From: AV40 sp038230255
GTDB taxonomy: Bacteria; Verrucomicrobiota; Verrucomicrobiia; Chthoniobacterales; UBA10450
Direction of reading: 5' to 3'
Length of the DNA: 64,000 nt
NCBI GenBank assembly: GCA_038230255.1
Contig: JBBRNP010000002.1
Location: 372,001-436,000 of the forward strand
A program made the position numbers and the translations under genes. The first letter of the stretch is position 1. The number at the start of each line of letters is the position of its first letter. Positions 14,619 to 23,085 of the stretch are shown here, one piece after another. The notes beneath the pieces are model-generated. The model was not told where the DNA came from. It searched no databases and was given only the letters and a program-made list of their open reading frames with translations.

Positions 14619-15677
14619 ATGCTGCGCATCATCGTCACCGGATCGGCCGGATTGATTGGATCGGAAACGGTCCGGAAATTCGCGAAGGAAGGAGCGCGGG
14701 TCGTCGGAATCGACAATGACATGCGCGCGCAATTCTTTGGCGCGGAAGCTTCGACGAAAAGCACGCGCGACGATTTGGTCGCGAATGTGCGCGGCTACGA
14801 GCACCACGACATCGATATCCGTGATGTGAATGCAGTCACGGAGCTATTCAAAAAGCATCGCGGCAAGATCGACGCGGTTGTGCACACGGCTGCGCAGCCG
14901 TCGCACGATTGGGCGGCGCGCGACCCGCAAACAGATTTTACCGTGAACGCGAATGGCACTCTCAACTTGCTCGAGGCGGCGAGAGCTTTTTGTCCGGAAG
15001 CGCCATTCGTGTTCATCTCGACCAACAAGGTCTACGGTGATCGGCCAAATGATCTGCCACTGCGCGAGTTGCCCACCCGCTGGGAGATTGAGGCCGGGCA
15101 CGAATATGAGCCGGGAATCTCTGAGAAGATGAGCATTGATTGCACGACGCATTCGCTTTTCGGCGCGTCAAAAGCCGCGGCCGACATTCTGGTTCAGGAG
15201 TACGGCCGCTATTTTGGAATGCCGACCGTTTCATTTCGCGGCGGTTGTCTGACCGGACCGGCGCACGCCGGCACGGAATTACACGGATTCCTTTCTTATC
15301 TTATGATCTGCGCCGTGAGTGGACGGCCGTATCGCGTTTTCGGATACAAAGGCAAGCAGGTGCGCGACAACATCCACAGCTTCGACCTGGTCGAGGCCTG
15401 TGCGGAGTTTATCAAATCGCCCCGGGCCGGCGAGGTTTACAACATCGGCGGCGGTCGCCATGCCAACTGCTCCATCCTGGAGGCGATCAGCTTGTGCGAA
15501 GAAATTAGTGGCCGGAAAATGACGTGGGAATACGAAGAAAAAAATCGTGTTGGCGATCACATCTGGTGGATCAGCGACATCCGCAAGTTTCAGCAGCATT
15601 ACCCGCGTTGGAAATTTCGCTATGGCCTGCGCGAAACACTCAACGAGATTTACGGCGCCCTGGAAGCCAGGAGCTAG
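14619..15677 (+). CDS. NAD-dependent SDR sugar epimerase (CDP-paratose 2-epimerase-like)
   Basis: 352 residues from the ATG at 14619. The upstream in-frame GTG at 14586 lies inside a heptamer array, and the Rossmann strand starts right after 14619 (MLRIIVTGSAGLIGSE, GxxGxxG). Other marks are VVHTAAQPSHDWAARDP, FISTNKVYGD, FRGGCLTGPAHAGTELHGFL and GYKGKQVRDNIHSFDL, closest by memory to CDP-tyvelose/paratose 2-epimerase-type SDRs. The usual YxxxK catalytic pair reads F181-G-A-S-K185, so the tyrosine is Phe. It probably supplies or modifies a nucleotide sugar for the EPS; the exact substrate is unknown. The last codons run into a ggagcta array. Confidence 0.85.
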   Translation: MLRIIVTGSAGLIGSETVRKFAKEGARVVGIDNDMRAQFFGAEASTKSTRDDLVANVRGYEHHDIDIRDVNAVTELFKKHRGKIDAVVHTAAQPSHDWAARDPQTDFTVNANGTLNLLEAARAFCPEAPFVFISTNKVYGDRPNDLPLRELPTRWEIEAGHEYEPGISEKMSIDCTTHSLFGASKAAADILVQEYGRYFGMPTVSFRGGCLTGPAHAGTELHGFLSYLMICAVSGRPYRVFGYKGKQVRDNIHSFDLVEACAEFIKSPRAGEVYNIGGGRHANCSILEAISLCEEISGRKMTWEYEEKNRVGDHIWWISDIRKFQQHYPRWKFRYGLRETLNEIYGALEARS

Positions 15678-15703
15678 GAGCTGGGAGCTGGGAGCTAGGA
15701 GTC
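15668..15703. repeat. heptamer array, ggagctn units
   Basis: Five units after and overlapping the epimerase stop. The stop codon TAG is itself part of a ggagctagg unit. Confidence 0.88.
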
Positions 15704-15762
15704 GTTCGCAGGGCGCGAACTTTACGGCGGGAGGCCGTGAGCGGAAGCGAATCCGTCTAGGG

Positions 15763-15901
15763 AAGCCGGGAGCTTGGATCGGGAATCCAAGCGTGGAGCA
15801 AGGAGCGAGGAACATTGAAGTTAGTTATCTGTTATTGGTTGTTGGTTTCAGGGCGATGCTGTCTGCAATTGACTATTAACGAATAACAAATAACTAATAA
15901 C
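15763..15901. repeat. composite arrays ending in inverted gttattg pair
   Basis: ggagcnn units at 15763-15812, then gttatct/gttattg units and an opposed block of acgaata/acaaata/actaata units to 15901, forming a long imperfect hairpin around a ~25-base centre. This is the last array before a 12-kb array-free stretch. Confidence 0.85.
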
Positions 15902-15917
15902 TCGCGGCCGCTCTCGT

Positions 15918-16445
15918 ATGAACAAGATTTGCGTTTTTGGATTGGCAATTTCCCTCTCTTCCGTGTTGTTTTCCGCGGCCGCCTCCGGCCAGGCGGTTCT
16001 TGATAAAACCACGCTTGGCAGCAGCCAGAATGACTACCGCGACTTGCAGAATTCGTTGATTCCAGGGAAAAAACGTTACGACAAAGGCGAGAAAAAAGAG
16101 GAAGTGGACCTGAAGAAACTGCCAAGCAAAAGCGCCAAAGACCCCACATTTCAAGGCAACCTGATGGACATCGACCTCGATTGGGGCGGATCCAAGCTCG
16201 GAAAACCTCCAAGCAACGGCGATAAAGATTCCAAAGGTTCGAAAACGGCCGATGCAGGCGGCGAGAAAGACTCAAAAGTTTCGCGGCAAGCCGCTACGTC
16301 GGGCGAGAAAGATCCAAAAGCTTCCAAGTCGAGCCAGGGCGGCGACGATCCGAACAAAGATCAAAAAGCAAAGTCGACCGCGTCCGCCGAAAAGACATCT
16401 GAGAAAGAAAAAACTTCAGCCAGCAAACCTGACGGCGATCACTGA
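15918..16445 (+). CDS. secreted Lys/Ser/Asp-rich low-complexity protein
   Basis: 175 residues with a clear Sec signal peptide (KICVFGLAISLSSVLFSAAA, cleavage near ASG-QA). The mature part is highly charged and disordered: repeated K-D-S-K / E-K-D-x-K-x-S blocks (GEKDSKVSRQAATSGEKDPK). No enzymatic motif. It sits at the head of the flippase/glycosyltransferase run and ends 30 bases before the flippase start. It could be a periplasmic linker or matrix protein; I do not recognise a family. Confidence 0.65.
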   Translation: MNKICVFGLAISLSSVLFSAAASGQAVLDKTTLGSSQNDYRDLQNSLIPGKKRYDKGEKKEEVDLKKLPSKSAKDPTFQGNLMDIDLDWGGSKLGKPPSNGDKDSKGSKTADAGGEKDSKVSRQAATSGEKDPKASKSSQGGDDPNKDQKAKSTASAEKTSEKEKTSASKPDGDH

Positions 16446-16475
16446 TCGACGGATCACTGCGGCCGATTACATTTC

Positions 16476-17792
16476 GTGTCGCTAAATCAACCTAGCGTAA
16501 TTCCGCTCCCGCCGGTCGAAGTTTGGAAGAGACGCGCGCGAACGCTCGCCAGTTTCACAGGATTACAAACTCTGGTTCAAGCCGTCATGGCTCTGTCCGG
16601 CTTTTTGATCGTTCGGACCTTAGATAAGCCTGACTATGCGGCTTACACGATCGCGGCCAGCCTGCTGACTCTGCTGAATGCGCTGACGGACTGCGGAATT
16701 GGTTGGGGTCTAAATGCAGTCGGCGGACCAATCCACAGCGATTCGGCCCGACTGCGCGGACTTATCTCGATTGCGCTGAGGCTGCGAGGCTATCTCGCAC
16801 TAATCGCCGTTCCCCTGACGGTGGCCTCCGCATTTTATCTATTGAGAAAGAACGGCGTTGCCTGGCCAAGCACAGTCGCACTGACTGTCATCGTGATCGG
16901 GGCGGTCTGGGGAACTTTTCTGACAACAATCTACGCCGTTCCGCTCCGGTTACGCTCGCTTTACACGATCGTCCAAAAATTCGATCTGATCGCAGCGTGT
17001 TTAAGGTTTCTCCTCTTAATAATTATCGCGTTCTTCTTTTTGAATGCGGTTAGCGCGATTTTGATCACAGCGATCGCGCTGACTGTGCAAGGCATACTTC
17101 TGCGGCACAGCGCCGAGAAAATAGTTTCCGATGAACCCAGAGAGGAAGAATCGGACCGGCTTTCCCTACTTGGGCTAATGAAGAAGCAAGCTTTAGCGAC
17201 ACTGTTCTTCGCTTATCAGGGTCAAATCACCATTTGGATTATCTCTATTTTCGGCTCGATCGAAAAGGTTGCTGACATTGGTGCGTTGAGTCGGCTTGCG
17301 ATCATTTTCGCGATTATCGGAAGCATTGTTACCGGGCTGGCCGCACCGACTCTGGCGCGATGCACCTCGTTGCGACAACTCGTCCAACTCTTTTTCCTTG
17401 AGCTCGGCGCGTATACAGTATTTGCGGCAGCACTCTTTGCGGTGAGTTTGATCTTCCCGGAAGGTTTGCTTTGGATTCTGGGTGGAAAATATTCGACGCT
17501 CAGGCATGAGGTTCCGCTCCTGGTCGGAGCGGCGGTTATCGGTGGCATGATTGCTGTTATCCACACGCTCGCCTTATCGCGTGGATGGATTTGGCAAACG
17601 TGGATAATTCCAGTCATAACGTTGGCGACACAGCTCGTCAGCGCTGCATTCATTCATTTAGATACCGTGGCGGGCGTACTTTGGTTCGGGATATTTTCGC
17701 TGGTGCCAACTCTTCTGATCACGAGCTACATGGTCATCAGGGGATTCTGGACAAGTCGACGACTCGGTTACCTGGCGCCGGTAGCTGTATAG
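16476..17792 (+). CDS. Wzx-type polysaccharide flippase / oligosaccharide translocase
   Basis: 438 residues from a GTG start, with about 12 hydrophobic segments (for example LVQAVMALSGFLIVRTL, FLLLIIIAFFFLNAVSAILI, AAVIGGMIAVIHTLALSRGW). The pattern matches MOP/MATE-superfamily lipid-linked oligosaccharide flippases: VRTLDKPDYAAYTIAASLLTL early and the AxxLF..G amphipathic loops. It would move undecaprenyl-linked repeat units across the inner membrane. First of a tightly packed plus-strand run of glycan genes. Confidence 0.85.
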   Translation: MSLNQPSVIPLPPVEVWKRRARTLASFTGLQTLVQAVMALSGFLIVRTLDKPDYAAYTIAASLLTLLNALTDCGIGWGLNAVGGPIHSDSARLRGLISIALRLRGYLALIAVPLTVASAFYLLRKNGVAWPSTVALTVIVIGAVWGTFLTTIYAVPLRLRSLYTIVQKFDLIAACLRFLLLIIIAFFFLNAVSAILITAIALTVQGILLRHSAEKIVSDEPREEESDRLSLLGLMKKQALATLFFAYQGQITIWIISIFGSIEKVADIGALSRLAIIFAIIGSIVTGLAAPTLARCTSLRQLVQLFFLELGAYTVFAAALFAVSLIFPEGLLWILGGKYSTLRHEVPLLVGAAVIGGMIAVIHTLALSRGWIWQTWIIPVITLATQLVSAAFIHLDTVAGVLWFGIFSLVPTLLITSYMVIRGFWTSRRLGYLAPVAV

Positions 17793-17806
17793 ATGCATTT
17801 ATTAAT

Positions 17807-18610
17807 TTGAATGTCCGAAGATCATTGCGCGTTGCTAGAGGCCTTCCCAGACGTTTAGCGACTGCTTTGATTCCAAATCGGGCTCAATTGCCTCTAGCAT
17901 TTTGGTGGCAGAATCTCCGTCGCGTCCTTGAGCCCGAGCTTCTCTTCATTCTGAAGCAGGGAAAGAAATCGGGAATCGCGATCGATGTCGGAGCCAACCA
18001 GGGAATTTATAGCTACGCGCTGGCCAAAATTTTCGATCGGGTCGAAGCATTCGAACCCAATCCGTCCGCCGCCATAAAGCTGCGCCGGTATGCATCTAAA
18101 AAAATTATCATTCATGGCTTTGCAGTTTCCGGAGGTGAATCCGAGACAAAATTGTATACTCCCGTTTCCTCTCACGGCGTTGAGTATGCCGGCTGGGGTA
18201 GCCTGCATCGAGAGATGCTTCCGCCGAGTGACGCGATTTCTACTCGGACCGTCTCAACAAGATCGTTGGACAGCTACAACTTCAACGATGTGGGCTTGAT
18301 GAAAATTGATGTCGAAGGCCACGAACTAAAGGTCCTGGAAGGAGCTGAGGACACGATCGCACGCTGCCGTCCGCTGATTCTGATTGAAGTAAAGCCGGCT
18401 TCGCGCCTGTCAATTTGGAATTTCTTTGTTGCGCGGCAGTATCAATGCTTCTTGGTGGCAAACGGTCGACTTCAATCTTTGAACGCGATTGGCGATTTCA
18501 CTACCAGTGGCAGAGAAAACTTCGTCTGGAAATCCACCGTAGCTGTTCCAGTTCCGCAGGAACAAGAAACACTCCATTTTAATCAGAGCCGCACATGCCC
18601 GAGCGAGTAG
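17807..18610 (+). CDS. FkbM-family methyltransferase
   Basis: About 267 residues using the TTG at 17807, just past the flippase stop. The frame is open further upstream inside the flippase gene, so the start is uncertain. It has the FkbM core: AIDVGANQGIYSYALAKIF (SAM motif I), VEAFEPNPSAAIKLRRY, KIDVEGHELKVLEGAEDTI and RPLILIEVKP. FkbM enzymes O-methylate sugars or polyketides. In this cluster it probably methylates an EPS sugar. A second FkbM gene is at 22216. Confidence 0.82.
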   Translation: MNVRRSLRVARGLPRRLATALIPNRAQLPLAFWWQNLRRVLEPELLFILKQGKKSGIAIDVGANQGIYSYALAKIFDRVEAFEPNPSAAIKLRRYASKKIIIHGFAVSGGESETKLYTPVSSHGVEYAGWGSLHREMLPPSDAISTRTVSTRSLDSYNFNDVGLMKIDVEGHELKVLEGAEDTIARCRPLILIEVKPASRLSIWNFFVARQYQCFLVANGRLQSLNAIGDFTTSGRENFVWKSTVAVPVPQEQETLHFNQSRTCPSE

Positions 18611-18768
18611 CATTGATCTTCACTCATCGCATCCAGTATTTTACGAACTTATTGGATGAGCTATGCACGCGGGGCACGATTGAGCCTCTGGCGATTTACG
18701 CTCGCGAAACCTGCCAGCTATGGACGCCGCTGTCACTGGCGGCGGAATTAAAGGCCACGAGCGCTTGA
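18595..18768 (+). pseudogene. glycosyltransferase N-terminal fragment
   Basis: A 57-codon frame starting at ATG 18595: ERVALIFTHRIQYFTNLLDE.. EPLAIYARETCQLW.. LAAELKATSA. The opening resembles the first strand-helix of GT4-type enzymes such as the one at 19851 (RVAYIVTHPIQYQAPLLRRI). The rest of a glycosyltransferase is missing; the frame ends within the start of the acyltransferase gene. The TTGA at 18765 overlaps its stop with a possible TTG start of that gene. It is either a decayed 5' end left by acyltransferase insertion or a small coupled leader frame. Confidence 0.6.
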
Positions 18769-19832
18769 AAAGGCATTACCTGCCCGTTCTTGACGGGCTT
18801 CGCGCGGTTGCCATTGCTTCTGTTCTGCTATTTCACGCTACGTATGGACGATTGTCCGGCGGGCTTCTTGGCGTCGATCTTTTCTTTGTTCTCAGCGGAT
18901 ATCTAATTACACGACTGCTTCTCCAAGAGTTTCAAGATACGGGCCGTATCCGAATCGGTTTCTTTTACGCCCGCCGCGCGCTACGGCTCTATCCGGCTCT
19001 GCTCTGCGCTGTCCTGGTGACCGGTCTATTTTGGTGGCTGCCAAGCGTAGGACATTCGACATCATATTTGAAGGCCAGCAGTGCCGCGTTGTTCTATTTT
19101 GGTAATTTTGTCCGTCAGCATATTGGCGCATTAGGCCATACTTGGTCGCTTGCAATAGAAGAGCAGTTTTACCTGCTGTGGCCGTTCTTACTTGTCGCCT
19201 TGATGAGGCAGATTAGTACGCATGCCCTACTTGCAGCGTGCATAGTCTTGGTCGCCACTTCTTCACTCCTTCGTATGCTGCTCTACATTGAGATGCCGAG
19301 TGATCCGCTGGATCTTTACGCATTCACTCCAACCCGCATTGACTCGCTTTTTCTGGGAGCGATCGGAGGCGTTTTGACGCAGACGTCGCCGACAGTTGTT
19401 CGGTTCGAGGAAATCGCCGGCCGCTTTCGTTTTGCTGAATTTTCTATGATCGCTCTGGTTGTGCTAACCTGCACCGTTAAATACCCTGCGCCGTGGTTAT
19501 TCTTGTGGGGTTACACTGTTATTGGGGCCATCTGTTTGTTACTGACCGTGTCCGTGGCAGCTGTAACTGATAGGACGCTTTTGCTTCGCCTCCTTTCGAA
19601 CCGCCGAGTTGTTTGGGTGGGTCGGCGCTCTTATGGACTCTACTTATATCATTATCCTGTCTTTGCGCTTATTGAACCTTTTCGTCAGCCTGGATCAAAA
19701 CCTAATGCGGTAATCGTAAGCATCTTTCGACTCTTTGCGGTTTTCGTGATAGCAGAGCTGTCGTATCGCTACATCGAATTGCCTTGGTTGCGAAAAAAAG
19801 AGAAGTTTCGTGTCAATGAGAAGCGTCTATAG
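18720..19832 (+). CDS. acyltransferase 3 family (OafA-like) O-acyltransferase
   Basis: 370 residues with about ten membrane segments. Family marks are YLPVLDGLRAVAIASVLLFH (catalytic-type His), GGLLGVDLFFVLSGYLIT, FYARRALRLYPALL and GALGHTWSLAIEEQFYLLWP. Such enzymes O-acetylate or succinylate extracellular polysaccharides at the membrane. The start is ATG 18720, or the alternative TTG 18765, which lies directly before the conserved domain and overlaps the stop of the preceding fragment. The C-terminus is short and basic, as usual when no SGNH domain is present. Confidence 0.9.
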   Translation: MDAAVTGGGIKGHERLKRHYLPVLDGLRAVAIASVLLFHATYGRLSGGLLGVDLFFVLSGYLITRLLLQEFQDTGRIRIGFFYARRALRLYPALLCAVLVTGLFWWLPSVGHSTSYLKASSAALFYFGNFVRQHIGALGHTWSLAIEEQFYLLWPFLLVALMRQISTHALLAACIVLVATSSLLRMLLYIEMPSDPLDLYAFTPTRIDSLFLGAIGGVLTQTSPTVVRFEEIAGRFRFAEFSMIALVVLTCTVKYPAPWLFLWGYTVIGAICLLLTVSVAAVTDRTLLLRLLSNRRVVWVGRRSYGLYLYHYPVFALIEPFRQPGSKPNAVIVSIFRLFAVFVIAELSYRYIELPWLRKKEKFRVNEKRL

Positions 19833-19850
19833 ATCGCCTAACGCTGCGAT

Positions 19851-21020
19851 ATGGTCCACCGCGTAGCATATATCGTTACTCACCCGATTCAGTACCAAGC
19901 TCCGCTATTACGTCGGATAGCATGCGATTCGGAGATTGATCTTACGGTGATGTTTCTGAGCGATTTTTCGTTGCGCAGGCATCATGAGGCCGCATTTGGC
20001 AGGACCTTTCAATGGGATGTGCCACTGACAGAAGGTTACAATTGGGAACTGGCGTCTCGTGGTCGGACGCAGGCTTCCACACTTTGGCCGGTCAGAAATC
20101 TAAAGCGACGATTGGGCGCCGGCAATTTCGATGCGCTTTGGGTCCATGGTTGGGGGCGGATCGGCTTGGTTCAGGCAGTCACGGCCGCATATTCTCTGAA
20201 TATTCCGGTTCTTTTGCGCGGAGAATCGACACTGTTAAATTCGCCAACGGCGCGAAGTAGATATTTGCGAGATAAGTTTTTGAATTGGTTGTTCGACAAA
20301 GTGGCGGCGTTTCTCTGTATCGGTTCCTTGAATCGCGAGTTCTATCGATTTCATGGAATCAGTGAGGAAAAACTTTTTTCTGTTCCATATGCCGTCGATA
20401 ACGATTGGTTCCGCCGCGAGTGCCAGCTTGCGGCAGTAAGACGCGATCAGTTTCGTCAGGAATTGGGACTGATCGCTGGAAGACCGGTCATTCTGTTTGC
20501 CGCGAAGTTTATTCCGGAGAAGGGACCTGACGACTTGCTGCGGGCGTTTTTGCAGGTGATTTCACAAGATGCGGCGGAGCGCCCGTACCTATTGTTTGCA
20601 GGCGACGGGCCGATGCGGAGCCAGATGGAGAAACAGGCCGGAGAATTCGCTGGGAAAGATATTCGTTTCCTCGGCTTTCGAAATCAAACAGAACTACCGG
20701 CGTTGTACGATCTCTGCGACGTGTTCGTGCTTCCTTCGCGATTCGAACCGTGGGGATTGGTCGTCAATGAAGTTATGAATGCCGGCCGCGCCGTGATCGT
20801 TTCTGATAAAGTAGGAGCTGCCCCTGATCTTGTCCGCGACGAGGAGAACGGGCGGATTTATCCTGCAGGAAATGTTCAAGCGCTCGCTAATTGCATTCGC
20901 GAAGCGATAACCCAGGCGGACCTAAAAAGAATGGGGCGAAAGAGCAGCGAGATAATCAGCAAATGGAATTTTGAAGCAGATATCACGGGTTTTAAGCAGG
21001 CTCTCGCCTATGCAATTTAG
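19851..21020 (+). CDS. GT4-family glycosyltransferase
   Basis: 389 residues, GT-B fold. N-terminal RVAYIVTHPIQYQAPLLRRI, hinge VILFAAKFIPEKGPDDLLRA, LLFAGDGPMRSQMEK and the nucleotide-sugar site RFEPWGLVVNEVMNAGRAVI followed by VGAAPDLV. The E-x7-E element is E-PWGLVVN-E. Cytoplasmic, retaining, adds one sugar to the lipid-linked repeat unit. Donor and acceptor cannot be read from sequence. Follows the acyltransferase by 18 bases. Confidence 0.9.
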   Translation: MVHRVAYIVTHPIQYQAPLLRRIACDSEIDLTVMFLSDFSLRRHHEAAFGRTFQWDVPLTEGYNWELASRGRTQASTLWPVRNLKRRLGAGNFDALWVHGWGRIGLVQAVTAAYSLNIPVLLRGESTLLNSPTARSRYLRDKFLNWLFDKVAAFLCIGSLNREFYRFHGISEEKLFSVPYAVDNDWFRRECQLAAVRRDQFRQELGLIAGRPVILFAAKFIPEKGPDDLLRAFLQVISQDAAERPYLLFAGDGPMRSQMEKQAGEFAGKDIRFLGFRNQTELPALYDLCDVFVLPSRFEPWGLVVNEVMNAGRAVIVSDKVGAAPDLVRDEENGRIYPAGNVQALANCIREAITQADLKRMGRKSSEIISKWNFEADITGFKQALAYAI

Positions 21021-21032
21021 GATTGCGCGCTC

Positions 21033-22226
21033 ATGGCTGGCGTAACGGTTAGCTACAGCGGTGTCCATCAGGCCTATCAGATCGCCCGGTCGGCTGATGA
21101 AGCAGGAATACTCGATAGATTTTATTGCTCGCTCTACGACGCCCCGAAATGTTTCGGCGGTAAACTGGCGCCGATTGTCGGACAAAAGCGGCTGGTCAGC
21201 CGGCGTGTTGAGGGTTTAGATACATCGAAAGTTGAAGAATACCCGTGGCCTCTAATATGGCATGAGCTTTCAAGGTCGCGCGATTGGTTAACAGCAAACG
21301 ATCGATTCGATCGACATGTTGCGAAGAAACTCGGCGGCTCTAAGTCAAAGATCTTCGTCGGTGTTGAAACCTGCGCCCATCACTCATTCGAAGCGGCTAA
21401 GGGTCTCGGAATGCTGAACGTATTGGATTGTCCAGGCGTTGATGCGGAGTTCTTGGATGACGTGGCACAAAAAGCTGCGGCTGAGTTTGGTCTTTCAAAT
21501 GTGAAAATAGCCGATTCGGTCGAGATGAGACAGCGCAAGAGCAAAGAACGGCAATTAGCAGACGTAATCTTCACCTGCTCAGAATTTCAATTGAACACAA
21601 TGAGGTCGATCGGAAATCAAAGCGCCAAGAGGAAAATTATTCCGCTCTGGATAGACCAAGATTTCTGGAAGCCGGCGAGCAGCCCAAGGAATATCCATCG
21701 CCCCTTGCGGGTTCTCTTCGTCGGGAAGATTAGTATTCGAAAGGGCGTTCCCTACCTATTGGAAGCGGCTAAAGCCTGCGCAAACAATGTTAAGGTCACG
21801 CTCGTTGGCAACGTCGATCCAGACGTAACGCCATTATTAAAGTCAAAAGGCAATAACGCCAGCATCCTTCCTCCACGCCCAAAAACGGATTTGCGAGAAA
21901 TCTATCAAGCCCACGACGTTTTTGCCCTTCCCTCTTTAGGCGACGCGTTTGGAATCGCAGCCCTTGAGGCGATGGCTTCTGCTTTGCCTGTAATTGTTAC
22001 CGATCACTGTGGCGTCCCGGTACCGGACGAGTCTTGGCGAGTTACAGCCATGAATTCAGAAGCGATCGCCGCGCGACTCATGTTTTATGCCAAAAACAGA
22101 GATGTTCTGAAAGCTGATGCCGAAGCGGCAACTCGCTTCGCCTCTCGATTCACGCCCGAGAAATATCGGGAAGAGATCAGAAATCTTTTGAACATGACTG
22201 CTTCCCGGGCTCCTCATGCAAAGTAA
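21033..22226 (+). CDS. GT4-like glycosyltransferase
   Basis: 397 residues. The N-terminal half is diverged (VSYSGVHQAYQIARSADEAG). The C-terminal Rossmann half is typical: LRVLFVGKISIRKGVPYLLE, KVTLVGNVDPDV, then GDAFGIAALEAMASALPVIV and TDHCGVPVPD. It overlaps the next gene by 11 bases, pointing to one transcript. Sugar specificity unknown. Confidence 0.87.
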   Translation: MAGVTVSYSGVHQAYQIARSADEAGILDRFYCSLYDAPKCFGGKLAPIVGQKRLVSRRVEGLDTSKVEEYPWPLIWHELSRSRDWLTANDRFDRHVAKKLGGSKSKIFVGVETCAHHSFEAAKGLGMLNVLDCPGVDAEFLDDVAQKAAAEFGLSNVKIADSVEMRQRKSKERQLADVIFTCSEFQLNTMRSIGNQSAKRKIIPLWIDQDFWKPASSPRNIHRPLRVLFVGKISIRKGVPYLLEAAKACANNVKVTLVGNVDPDVTPLLKSKGNNASILPPRPKTDLREIYQAHDVFALPSLGDAFGIAALEAMASALPVIVTDHCGVPVPDESWRVTAMNSEAIAARLMFYAKNRDVLKADAEAATRFASRFTPEKYREEIRNLLNMTASRAPHAK

Positions 22227-23085
22227 ACGCTCTCTTTGGACGACAATTGTAGTGCCGGTGGTGCGAGCTTTAGTTCCTCGCTGGCTTAGGAATTCATTGA
22301 GACGCCCGCGCGTTACTGCGAAAAGGTTGAAAGCGAAAGCGGCGTTTTATGCTGGCTATGACGCGCACGTTAAGATGCGGAAGGGATGGGAACTGCGTTG
22401 TCATCCGATTTGCAAAGAGAGCTTTCTGGTGTTTGCGAAAGACCGCGCACAACTGGCAGAGCTCGATCAATTTGTCCGCTACAGTACCGCGCCGATGCGG
22501 CTGTTGGACGTTGGAAGTCACTGGGGTGTCTTCACTTTAGCGGCCTTCAAATATGGAGGAGATAAATCTGAAGTGCTATGTGTAGAGCCTTCGCCTTCGG
22601 CAATCAACATCCTTAACATCAATGTGAGACTTAATGCCTTACCTGAATCGGTGAAGGTTATCGAAGCCGCGGCGGGAGCCCGAGACGGATCGCTTCAGAT
22701 GCTGACGACCGGGGCTGGCGGAGACGACTATCTCGTTGTCCCGTTCTCATCTCGCCATGACACCGTCGCTACTCGGCAAGTAAGCTTGGACAAGGTGTGC
22801 GCCGAACATCGCTTTAGACCTAGTCATGTAAAGATCGACGTTGAGGGGTTCGAGGAGGAAACTTTAAAAGGTACGCTGTCGATCCTTCAGCAGTCGCGCC
22901 CTATACTGTTCCTGGAGCTTCATGGGGATCTTATTCGGCGGCGAGGTGCAGATCCACCCAGCGTCCTCGCACTCCTAGAACACGCAGGTTATGGTCGTTG
23001 GGAACAATTCGGAAAACCCGTCAGTCAAGAGCGGCTGGCGGAGTGCGGCTACAATGCGCGATTAGTTTGCTTTCCTGACGTGTGA
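22216..23085 (+). CDS. FkbM-family methyltransferase
   Basis: 289 residues. SAM-binding motif LLDVGSHWGVFTLAAFKYG, acidic strand-end VLCVEPSPSAINIL, then HVKIDVEGFEEETLKGTLSI and RPILFLELHG. These are the standard FkbM elements, shared with the protein at 17807. A basic N-terminal extension (RWLRNSLRRPRVTAKRLKAK) precedes the domain. Likely an O-methyltransferase for a glycan residue. It overlaps both neighbours (11 and 4 bases), so it is part of a compact operon. Confidence 0.87.
   Translation: MQSKRSLWTTIVVPVVRALVPRWLRNSLRRPRVTAKRLKAKAAFYAGYDAHVKMRKGWELRCHPICKESFLVFAKDRAQLAELDQFVRYSTAPMRLLDVGSHWGVFTLAAFKYGGDKSEVLCVEPSPSAINILNINVRLNALPESVKVIEAAAGARDGSLQMLTTGAGGDDYLVVPFSSRHDTVATRQVSLDKVCAEHRFRPSHVKIDVEGFEEETLKGTLSILQQSRPILFLELHGDLIRRRGADPPSVLALLEHAGYGRWEQFGKPVSQERLAECGYNARLVCFPDV

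Noticed and set aside
17585..17806. Upstream extension of the FkbM methyltransferase inside the flippase gene
   Set aside because: The residues there are the off-frame reading of the flippase and show no methyltransferase pattern.
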